Source of the DNA: Prochloraceae cyanobacterium
GTDB taxonomy: Bacteria; Cyanobacteriota; Cyanobacteriia; Cyanobacteriales; JASJDA01
Assembly (NCBI GenBank): GCA_030065755.1
Contig: JASJDA010000027.1
Span: 1-36,007 of the forward strand
DNA length: 36,007 nt
Reading direction: 5' to 3'
The position numbers and the translations under genes are program-made. This document shows, one piece after another, positions 15,554 through 22,298 of the stretch; position 1 is the stretch's first letter; every line of letters starts with the position of its first letter. The notes under the pieces are model-generated. The model did not search any database. It was given only the letters and a program-made list of their open reading frames with translations, and had not been told where the DNA came from.

Positions 15554-16504
15554 ATGCCCTTGATCTCATCGGAGGAAATAGCAGCTCTTTCACTTCAATT
15601 GCCAGTTCCTCTGACCCAACATCCAGCGGCTGTTTATCTCGGCTCTTTGAGTGAGGGTAGCAAGCGGACTATGGGCAGTTCTTTGAATGCGATCGCCCAT
15701 TTACTCACGGATGGTCAATGCGATGCAATGACTCTAGATTGGTCGAAACTGCGCTACCGTCACACTGCTGCTATTCGCACTGCTCTAGCTCAGCGATTGG
15801 AACCCGCTACGGTTAATAAAATGTTAGTGGCTTTGAGGAGGGTTCTTAAAGAGGCTTATCGGCTCGATTTAATGGACGCTAATGATTGTGCTAAAGCAAC
15901 GGATTTAAAGAGTTTGAGAACGTCGGGAGCGCTAAGAGGTCGCGCTTTGAGTAGGGAAGAAATCAATCGTTTAGTTGAAAGTTGTATTTCTCTTAGTGCG
16001 ATCGACCTTCGGGACGGGGCGGTAATTGCCATTCTAAGAGGTGGGGGGATAAGAAGAGACGAATTAGTAAAATTAACCACAGACGACCTCGACTTGTGTG
16101 ATGGAGAATTGATTGTACGTCGGGGGAAAGGAGGCAAACAGCGCACCGTTTATCTCAATGAAGAGGCACTAACTTTTGTTAAAAACTGGTTGAAGATTAG
16201 AGGGGACGCTCCTGGAGCTTTGATTTGTCCCGTTACTAAAGGCAATAGGGTTATCGTGCGACATTTTGCCTCTGATGGGGACGGGATTTATAAGTTGTTG
16301 AAAAGACGAGCAGAAAAGGCGGGGGTGGTCGATTTTTCTCCCCACGACTTTCGACGCACGTTTTGCTCGGAACTGTTAGATGACGAAGATTTATTTACCG
16401 TGCAGGATTTGGCTGGTCACGTCTCTTCTGTAACTACTAAAAAGTACGATCGTCGAGGAGAAGCGAGGAAGCGAAAAGCAGTGAAGAAGTTAAAGTTGAG
16501 GTAG
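15554..16504 (+). CDS. Tyrosine recombinase (XerC/XerD-like integrase)
   Basis: A 316-aa site-specific recombinase of the lambda-integrase family. The N-terminal 110 residues form the SAM-like core-binding domain. The catalytic domain has all expected residues: R167 (GGIRRDEL), the beta-hairpin lysine in RGKGGKQRTVYL, H264 and R267 (HDFRR), H289 (LAGHVS) and the nucleophile Y298 (KKYDRRG). These enzymes cut and rejoin DNA at short inverted sites through a 3'-phosphotyrosine bond. Placed beside parA-parB, resolution of plasmid multimers is the likeliest job, with integration as the alternative. The ATG at 15554 gives the normal family length. A GATCCGC palindrome begins directly after its stop. 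Confidence 0.92.
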   Translation: MPLISSEEIAALSLQLPVPLTQHPAAVYLGSLSEGSKRTMGSSLNAIAHLLTDGQCDAMTLDWSKLRYRHTAAIRTALAQRLEPATVNKMLVALRRVLKEAYRLDLMDANDCAKATDLKSLRTSGALRGRALSREEINRLVESCISLSAIDLRDGAVIAILRGGGIRRDELVKLTTDDLDLCDGELIVRRGKGGKQRTVYLNEEALTFVKNWLKIRGDAPGALICPVTKGNRVIVRHFASDGDGIYKLLKRRAEKAGVVDFSPHDFRRTFCSELLDDEDLFTVQDLAGHVSSVTTKKYDRRGEARKRKAVKKLKLR

Positions 16505-16505
16505 T

Positions 16506-16538
16506 GGCGCACAGCGAAGCGGATCGTGCGCGAGATCG
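16506..16538. repeat. GATCCGC palindromic repeat, copy 5
   Basis: GGCGCACAGCGAAGCGGATC followed by GTGCGCGAGATCG. It overlaps the region right after the recombinase stop and is an imperfect palindrome (GCGCAC/GTGCGC arms). Confidence 0.7.
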
Positions 16539-16563
16539 TCTGTTGTGTATGTTAGAAGAAATA

Positions 16564-17264
16564 TTAGGATAGTTTTTTAAGAAGTGCGTTACTTTTAATA
16601 TACAGAGGATGGCGGGGATGACCCTTTTTGGTAATTCCCAGACAATAGAGGTTGGAGAAATTAGCTAGTTGTTCGAGTACGGTTTGATTTCGAGCGTTCA
16701 AACTGCCTGCGTTACCCGAAAAGATGTCTTTATTTTTTATAGAGAAGCCCTTTTGTTTTAACCGAGGTCCCGAGAGATGTATTTATTTTTTATAAAGTAG
16801 CCCTTTTACGATAACTTTACTACTTCGTTTATGACTTAACTACTATGAAGGGCTACTTTATAAAAAATAGAATTATTGTAACCCTTCGCAAATAACTTAT
16901 CGGTATAGAGGGCTTCTCTATAAAAAATAGAATCATTGTGACCCCAAGCCAAAACCACCACTTTAGCTTCTGATACAGCTCGTTGAATGTAGCGATCGTT
17001 ATCTTGACCTACAGGATCTTCTACCAGATGCAGTTTTTTGGGGTCAGAAGTACGATAAGCAAATAGGTTGACTACTTCGAGGAAACCATAACTCCAAGAA
17101 GAAGCGAAATTAATGCAGCGTCTAATAGTTGGGTCGTCAACGGTAGCATCAGCGCGGCTGGGATTGAGCATGATAAAAGTTATTTTGGGAGCATTAGCAT
17201 CCCACTCTCGCCATAAAGAGTAGCGGTAAAGTCCTGTTGGGTCTATTAGCGCACCTTTTTTCAC
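16564..17264 (-). pseudogene. DUF1643-family gene split by a nested palindromic insertion
   Basis: From the ATG at 17264 the frame shows DUF1643 features: GLYRYSLWREWD, ITFIMLNPSRADA, DDPTIRRC, GFLEVVNLFAYR, VVVLAWG. After AWG it runs into a 227-bp insertion and stops at 16836 with foreign residues. On the far side the true C-terminus resumes: NAGSLNARNQTVLEQLANF, YCLGITKKGHPRHPLYIK, ending LLKKLS-stop at 16564. The whole span is 701 bp; removing 227 bp leaves 474 bp, exactly 158 codons. So an intact 157-aa gene was broken by the insertion. The function of DUF1643 proteins is unknown. Confidence 0.92.
16718..16940 (+). mobile_element. Small palindromic element, copy B (outer), carrying copy B' (inner)
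   Basis: The insertion is flanked by ACCC at 16714-16717 and 16941-16944, a likely 4-bp duplication. Outer arms TTATAGAGAAGCCC and GGGCTTCTCTATAA lie at the two ends. In its loop sits a second element at 16772-16880 with arms TTATAAAGTAGCCC and GGGCTACTTTATAA, flanked by TCCC and ACCC. The inner is 109 bp and the outer, without it, 110 bp. Outer ends GAAAAGATGTCTTTATTTTT and inner GAGAGATGTATTTATTTTTT correspond, as do AATAGAATCATTGTG and AATAGAATTATTGTA. No coding capacity; if mobile, it needs a transposase from elsewhere. Confidence 0.85.
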
Positions 17265-17313
17265 GTTAATGAATAGAATCGTCTATCCACCCACAGCGAT
17301 CGCATTTCAAATA

Positions 17314-17727
17314 TTATAAGTACAGCCGACGACCATAGCGGTTAAAAACATAATGACGACCGTAACGATCGATAAATATTCTTCGACCCTCGCGATCGTA
17401 TCTAACTCGTCCCGTTGGATACCGATATATTCTTCGACCGTAACGGGAAGGATACCGATATATTCTTCGACCGTAACGAGAAGGATACCGATATATTCTT
17501 CGACCGTAACGGTTAAAAACATAACGGCGACCGTAACGATCGACAAATACTCTTTGATGAGCAATTAAAGTAGTAGAATTTAACAAGGGCGAAAAATTTT
17601 CTTGCTCGTTAATTTGAGGAGCTTTGGCTAATACTGATGTTGAAAATAGAGTAACAAACAGAAGAATAAATCCAATAAATTGGCTAGTTTTTAAAGAAAA
17701 GTGGGATAAAGACGGATTAATTTTCAT
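17314..17727 (-). CDS. Secreted basic protein with RYGRR repeats
   Basis: A 137-aa protein with a Sec signal peptide (hydrophobic residues 17-33, probable cleavage after SVLA, A34). The mature part is dominated by repeats: three copies of the 11-residue unit RYGRRIYRYPS (the third ends PT), flanked by related units such as DRYGRRYVFN and DREGRRIFI. The 33-bp repeats are almost identical at DNA level, which suggests recent expansion. The mature protein is very rich in Arg and Tyr and would be strongly positive. I recognise no family. A role in the envelope or in binding acidic polymers is possible but unproven. Confidence 0.75.
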   Translation of the reverse strand: MKINPSLSHFSLKTSQFIGFILLFVTLFSTSVLAKAPQINEQENFSPLLNSTTLIAHQRVFVDRYGRRYVFNRYGRRIYRYPSRYGRRIYRYPSRYGRRIYRYPTGRVRYDREGRRIFIDRYGRHYVFNRYGRRLYL

Positions 17728-17889
17728 TTTCTTTCCTCCCTTTATTCATATAAGTGCTTCAACATTATTCGCAGAGAGAAAGTCTCGTAGAGCAAAACTT
17801 TCTACCCAACGTGGATGAGGAATTTATTGGTAACAACACTTATATATTTATAGAGAACTTTCAACACTAAAAAGTTCCAGGCTTTTAGA

Positions 17890-18261
17890 TTAAACAGAAT
17901 CGTCTATCCAGCCACAACGAGGGCAATCCCAGTGAACCAGAGGAGGATTGTTTCGCGCCGCGAAGCGGATCTCTTCGAGATCGAATTTATAGCTGCATTG
18001 AGGACAAACACCCGTAAAGAAGGGATGATTATCTAATATTTCTAATTGTTCTTCTTTTGTGTATCGAGAAGGTTTATTGGGAATAAGTTGTCCGTCGTAG
18101 AACGAATAACCTTCTGGTGTCCATAATTCCTCTTCGGCTGCATTAGGATCTGGTCTGAAGTCCAAACAGCGATCGGTACTAACGCCATTAGGATGTACTG
18201 CGCAGATTAGATGTGGGTTGTGGGCGTAGAGGAGGCATCGATCGCACTCAGGAATCTTCAT
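17890..18261 (-). CDS. Zinc-ribbon protein with an in-frame palindrome insertion
   Basis: A 123-aa Cys-rich protein. The N-terminal half has CDRCLLYAHNPHLICAVHPNG, with C at 6 and 9 and another Cys pair later; the C-terminal half has CPQC and CPRC, a typical zinc-ribbon pair. The family is common in cyanobacteria but its role is not known to me. Between the two ribbon knuckles the protein reads DLEEIRFAARNN, encoded by a GATCCGC palindrome at 17953-17983; similar peptides appear in two other proteins in this window, so this is an insertion. It lengthens the loop between knuckles and may be tolerated. It is three bases from, and probably co-transcribed with, the phosphatase gene upstream. Confidence 0.75.
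   Translation of the reverse strand: MKIPECDRCLLYAHNPHLICAVHPNGVSTDRCLDFRPDPNAAEEELWTPEGYSFYDGQLIPNKPSRYTKEEQLEILDNHPFFTGVCPQCSYKFDLEEIRFAARNNPPLVHWDCPRCGWIDDSV
17953..17983 (-). repeat. GATCCGC palindromic repeat, copy 6 (in frame)
   Basis: On the minus strand CGATCTCGAAGAGATCCGC followed by TTCGCGGCGCGAAA. It is read as DLEEIRFAAR within the zinc-ribbon protein at 17890. Confidence 0.8.
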
Positions 18262-18263
18262 AT

Positions 18264-18587
18264 CTATATGCTGACGTACTTCGGTACTCGCGATTTTAAT
18301 AACTTAACCAGTTCTGGATCCATATATTCGTACTTGTCTGGTATGTCGAGAACTGCGAGCTTCTTTCCCTTCAGTTGCTCCTTAAATTTCTGGGCGATTT
18401 TGTGGCGATGGGATTTTTCCATTACGAGTATAGCGTCAGCCCATTCGATTAAGTCTCCAGTTACAGGTGTTTCTGCATCTTTATTGGTTCCCGCTGAAAT
18501 CGCTTCAACATTAGGATATTCTGCAAACACTATTTCAGCCGTCGGGCTGCGCAGGCGATTTTCGCTACAAACGAAGAGGAGGTTCAT
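18264..18587 (-). CDS. Low-molecular-weight tyrosine-phosphatase-like protein
   Basis: The protein begins MNLLFVCSENRLRSPTAE with the phosphatase signature C7-x5-R13-S. It continues through GTNKDAETPVTGDLIEWADAIL-type segments (broken here) with VMEKSHRHKI, and ends with LDIPDKYEYMDPELVKLL, where an Asp can serve as general acid. At 107 aa it belongs to the short form of the family found as stand-alone proteins in many bacteria. I chose the ATG at 18587 because the signature should start the protein; the frame extends further upstream only by chance. Activity on phosphotyrosine is inferred from the family. It is followed three bases later by the zinc-ribbon gene. Confidence 0.8.
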   Translation of the reverse strand: MNLLFVCSENRLRSPTAEIVFAEYPNVEAISAGTNKDAETPVTGDLIEWADAILVMEKSHRHKIAQKFKEQLKGKKLAVLDIPDKYEYMDPELVKLLKSRVPKYVSI

Positions 18588-18649
18588 ATTATGTCGAGCG
18601 CATAGTAGATGGAAGAGGAGACAGCGATAAGCCTTCAGTATAGCTTCGT

Positions 18650-19640
18650 TTACTCGCTCGGATAATTTACGATCGTTGGCTCGATCCATATCTCTTTGGT
18701 TTGGGGATTTGCTCTCGTACCTATTGGTTGGGAGCGCCAATGTCCTCTTCTATAACCGACTTTTATTTTATAATTTCTTTGCTTTCCAGAAGCATTAATT
18801 CTATTCGACCTTTTAACAGAATAATGTTTTCCTATCCACAAAGGTCTTCTTTTCGCATTAGAAGTATTATTACCAAAGCCTTTAACTTGAGAAAAACTCT
18901 GAGTTTCTATTTCCTTAAAATCTTTGAAATGATAAGAGTACAATAAGACTTGATAGCACAAAGAAGTTATCGTATCTGTAAACAAAGTTTCAGAGTCATG
19001 CTCGAAACTACCGTCAAACAAATAAACACTATCATCAACAGAAAACTCGCCTATATTATTAAGATCTGATGGTTCAAAAGTTCGAGCATAAACTGAACCA
19101 TCATCTAGCACGGCGACCCAGTTTACCTTATCAATATCTTGCGTACCTGCCATGTCTAAATTGATTGTAGTTGCTCCATTCCTAATCGTTAAATCTTCTC
19201 TGATTTCTCCAGCATAAAGATAGTCGAAATAGAGCCACTTCAAATCTTGTCCGTCTGGAGACTCAATTAGACCTGTTGGTATCATTATTATTCCCCTAGG
19301 AACGAACGGTCTAAATTTAAATTCTGACCCTTGGTAGCTGGGTCATTAAAAGAGATTCGGCAAGGCTTTTTTCTAACCAATAAATGGGGACAATTTCCGA
19401 AAATATATAACCAGCAGCAATAGAAGCACAACTTTGGGCGAAATCTTCAGTTTTTCCTTTGACTAAGATTTCTATACCGTAAAGCTGAACTGCCATCCAT
19501 TTGCCAACATTTTTAACGTCCGCATATCCTTTGACGCGGGGATAATTTAACTTATTAGTTATTTTTTTATAGTAATTGGTCTTCTTAATTTCGGTAAAAA
19601 AAGCTCTTTCTTTCAGATCGCGCCCTGCGGGATCCGCGTA
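18650..19640 (-). pseudogene. Frameshifted paralogue of the gene at 33320
   Basis: The C-terminal half is open from 19285 to 18650 and ends GYRRGHWRS then IWIEPTIVNYPSE, matching RRGHWARR and WIEPTLVNYVE of the intact gene at 33320. The N-terminal half is found upstream in another frame (about 19335-19620): IKKTNYYKKITNKLNYPRVK, AQSCASIAAG, VPIYWLEKSLAESLLMTQLP, parallel to IKKTKAYKAIGKNINYRSVK and CYWLASELSESL. The frames meet near 19340, where a single-base shift gives KFRPFVPRGI, parallel to LKPFVNRGI. A GATCCGC palindrome at 19616-19650 lies at the N-terminal end and an in-frame stop just beyond it removes the start. The gene is therefore broken twice. Upstream, 19651-19807 shows no gene. 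Confidence 0.8.
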
Positions 19641-19650
19641 GCGGATCGCT
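19616..19650. repeat. GATCCGC palindromic repeat, copy 7
   Basis: GATCGCGCCCTGCGGGATCC followed by GCGTAGCGGATCGCT. It sits at the N-terminal end of the broken gene 18650-19640 and appears to have removed its original start. Confidence 0.75.
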
Positions 19651-19807
19651 CTTTTTTATCCCAATATTGATTAATTGGTTGGTCGGGAAGGTAATGTCAT
19701 TAAAATTTGATGTTAGTATTCTACAGTAAAGAATATAATTACTACATAAAGAATGGAAAAAATTAACTTCATCTGAGTTAACGATCGTCCAGTTATCTTT
19801 TAGAAGT

Positions 19808-20560
19808 ATGGTAACAACTCAACAAAAAACTTCCACTATTAAAGCCCTCTTTATGGGACAAACCGATCTTCGTACAGGACTGTGGTTTCCCATTAAAAAA
19901 ATGACCTGGAAATATATTAATGGGGAATATCTCGATTGTGTAACTAGGTTTACTGTTGGCGCACAGAAGTTGCAAAGTATGTACCCAAACGATCCCTATT
20001 TGATTACTTTTGGGAGTTTGGAGCGGGTGAGAGTCGCTCGAAATCTAAGTAGTTGTTCCTTCGCTAATAGAATGCCCGTCAATCGTCCTGTCGAGCCACA
20101 AATGCTAGAAGTTTTAGGACTAGACCCTAACTCCCCTGTCGATCCAGTAGAGTACGTATCTCGCAGTGGTGGCTACCGTCACGGAGATAACAACGATTTG
20201 TTTCCAGAGGTAAGAGCCGATGAGAATGGGAATTATAATTTTTATTTCCGACCCGTGAGTTCTTATCAATTTGCCAGTTTGACAAAGCCCGATCTAAATA
20301 GTGTGGTTAAAGGCGATCGAGTAAGAGCGATTATTGGTGAAAGCAAAACAAAGCTTCAATGTCAAAGTGAAATAATTGGTTCGACACCAGGTTACATTAA
20401 CGAACTAATCAAGCAATATCAGGATGCTTTAGAAATAACTATTGAGAAAGTCAATCGTAATGTACCTGTTGAATATCAATTTTTATGCAAAGCTAGACTA
20501 GATAATTTGAAAGGTAAGCCTTTTAGCGAGATGGAATATCAACCAATTATTGCTCGCTAG
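19808..20560 (+). CDS. HIRAN-like protein partnered with a HipA-like kinase gene
   Basis: A 250-aa protein. The N-terminal part (MGQTDLRTGLWFPIKKMTWK) and the central FANRMPVNRP and SRSGGYRHGDNNDLFPEV segments match a bacterial family that carries a HIRAN-like region near the C-terminus, here VKGDRVRAIIGESKTKLQC to PGYINELIKQY. HIRAN domains are linked to DNA and nucleic-acid processing. The gene is 12 bp upstream of the HipA-like gene on the same strand, and the pair likely forms one operon. I infer that the two proteins work together, perhaps in a toxin-antitoxin or stress role, but the sequence does not prove it. Family assignment is moderate. Confidence 0.65.
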   Translation: MVTTQQKTSTIKALFMGQTDLRTGLWFPIKKMTWKYINGEYLDCVTRFTVGAQKLQSMYPNDPYLITFGSLERVRVARNLSSCSFANRMPVNRPVEPQMLEVLGLDPNSPVDPVEYVSRSGGYRHGDNNDLFPEVRADENGNYNFYFRPVSSYQFASLTKPDLNSVVKGDRVRAIIGESKTKLQCQSEIIGSTPGYINELIKQYQDALEITIEKVNRNVPVEYQFLCKARLDNLKGKPFSEMEYQPIIAR

Positions 20561-21064
20561 TCGTGGCGAGCGATGGAATCCTACACTATTTATCAATTCG
20601 ATCTCGATCGAGTTCGGTGGAATGAAGAACTAGATGGAATCCTCCCTAAAGGTTGGACAGAAACAGAATTGGGAAGAGCTTTATTCAAACAAGCCAGTAC
20701 TAGTGAAAGCAAATTCACTGCTAATAGAAGTGACTGGAGCGAGAAAGTAGTTTGGGAATTGACTAAACTATTAAAACTACCTGCTGCTAGATACGAATTG
20801 GCTGCGGTGATAGATGGGGACAAAGAAATTCCAGGATCTATCTCCATAGATTGCTCGCTCGTCGGAGATGAAAAACGCTATCCAATAGAAGAGCTGCTCG
20901 TCAGTACCATGCCTAAATACGATTTTCCTGAAGATTACACCATTGGCAATACAATTAAAGCCTTAGCAAAGATCGATGTTCGATTGCCGCCTAATTACGA
21001 AAGACCTCTTTCATAAATATTTTGTGATATACTTAAAGATTGTTTCGTTCAAGTAGAAGGGCGG

Positions 21065-21344
21065 GCGATCGAGGGCTGGAGTTAGCGATCGAGGGCTGAA
21101 ACTGGCGATCGAGGGCTGGAGCTAGCGATCGAGGGCTGAAACTGGCGATCGAGGGCTGAAACTGGCGATCGAGGGCTGAAACTGGCGATCGAGGGCTGAA
21201 ACTGGCGATCGAAGACTGGAACTGACGATCGAGGGCTGGAGTTAGCGATCGAGGGCTGAAACTGGCGATCGAAGACTGGAACTGGCGATCGAAGGCTGGA
21301 GCTGGCGATCGAGAGCTGGAACTGGCGATCGAGAGCTGGAACTG
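21065..21344 (+). repeat. Fourteen tandem 20-bp HIP1-containing repeats
   Basis: Fourteen head-to-tail units of the form GCGATCGAGGGCTGAAACTG fill exactly 280 bp. Variants differ at a few positions (GAAGACTGG, GAGAGCTGG, GGAGTTA, GGAGCTA). Each unit carries GCGATCGA, one base from the HIP1 octamer. They lie inside the insertion sequence between its end and the transposase stop. Since 20 is not a multiple of 3, coding is unlikely. Confidence 0.92.
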
Positions 21345-21372
21345 GCGATCTCGGAGCACCGTGCGGCGCGCC
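21345..21372. repeat. GATCCGC-type palindromic repeat, copy 8 (degenerate)
   Basis: GCGATCTCGGAGCACCGTGC followed by GGCGCGCC. It directly abuts the last 20-bp tandem unit and shares GCGATCTC with the other copies but lacks the central GATCCGC. Confidence 0.5.
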
Positions 21373-21709
21373 AGGGAAGAAAAATTGACATCAAAAATTG
21401 ATTCAGTCATTGATTAATTCCTGAATTTTATCGATATATTTAATTTTTTGTTTCAATTTATCTGGCTAATTCGTAATTATAAATACCCGCAATTAAATTA
21501 CTTCTCAAGCCAAATCTGCGATGACGATTTCTATATGTATCGGATAAGATTTTAAAGATTTTTAAACAACGATTAACGTGCTCAACAACAATTCTTAAGC
21601 GATTTAATTCACGGTTATATTTTTTTTGTTCTTTCGTTAATTTAGCCCCTCGTGGTTTTTTAATAGGAGTTTCACTTAAATGATGAATTTTAGCTATTCC
21701 TTGATAGCC

Positions 21710-21916
21710 GAATGCCGCTAAGTTAACCTCAAATCCTTAATTTATGGAGGGGAGTAGGCAGTGGGGAGTAGGGAGTGGTGATAGGAAGTTGTCGGGGCTA
21801 AAATTTATATCCAGAGTACAATTTAAGCAGTTTCTTCCCCACTCCCCACTCCCCACTCCCCACTCCCCAAACACCAACTAATTCAATGCTTGCAACGATA
21901 ACTTAGCGGCATTCCC
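21710..21916. mobile_element. 207-bp fold-back element in the transposase gene
   Basis: GAATGCCGCTAAGTTA (21710-21725) and TAACTTAGCGGCATTC (21899-21914) are perfect 16-bp inverted repeats. The flanks both read CCTTGATAGCC (ending 21709 and 21925), a 9-11-bp direct duplication. Without the element and one flank copy, the transposase reads DKGYQGIAKIHH without a break. Inside are two GC-rich short repeats, GGGGAGTAGG-type on the left and four ACTCCCC units on the right, which could pair in a longer stem. No gene inside. Confidence 0.85.
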
Positions 21917-22195
21917 TTGATAGCCTTTATCGGCTATCATTCTAATTGTTTTCCCGAGTTTTATATTACTATTTTTAAAAATCTTAAAATCATGAATTCT
22001 TCCTCTTCCATGCTCTAAACATATTATTTTCTTTGTTTGTCGGTCAATTAAAACTTGAATCTTTAAAGTATGTTCTTTTTGTTTTCCACTGTAAAAATCT
22101 TTTTGATTAGAAGATGGTCTTTGGATAGAACACTCCATTACATCAACAACAACATCCCGAGCGCCAAGAGAGGGAGCTAATAATTCTTTCCTTGT

Positions 22196-22298
22196 GGAAA
22201 ATATTATTTATATTAAGGAAGTCCTTATCGATAACTTATTTACTTCGTTTTTAACTTAACTGCTTTATGAGGACTTCCTTAATATAAATATATTCAGT
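22196..22298 (+). mobile_element. Small palindromic element, copy C
   Basis: Perfect 18-bp arms TTTATATTAAGGAAGTCC (22207-22224) and its complement (22271-22288) enclose the conserved core CGATAACTTATTTACTTCG and AACTTAACTGCTTTATGAGG. Deleting 22196-22298 joins CTTGT to TCCTGG and gives a continuous LPGTRKELL in the transposase. Exact ends are approximate by one or two bases. Confidence 0.8.

Noticed and set aside
16836-17264. A complete 142-aa protein
   Set aside because: The last 30 or so residues are encoded by the inserted palindromic elements; the true C-terminus lies further on, so this is half of a broken gene.
17307-17568. Frames on both strands overlapping the RYGRR gene
   Set aside because: Products are repeats of IPIYSSTVT or VEEYIGI type caused by the 33-bp period; the signal-peptide frame is the coherent one.
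21033-21410. Antisense frame through the 20-bp tandem repeats
   Set aside because: A 20-bp unit shifts frame each time; the apparent protein is a 20-residue repeat by-product of DNA repetition.
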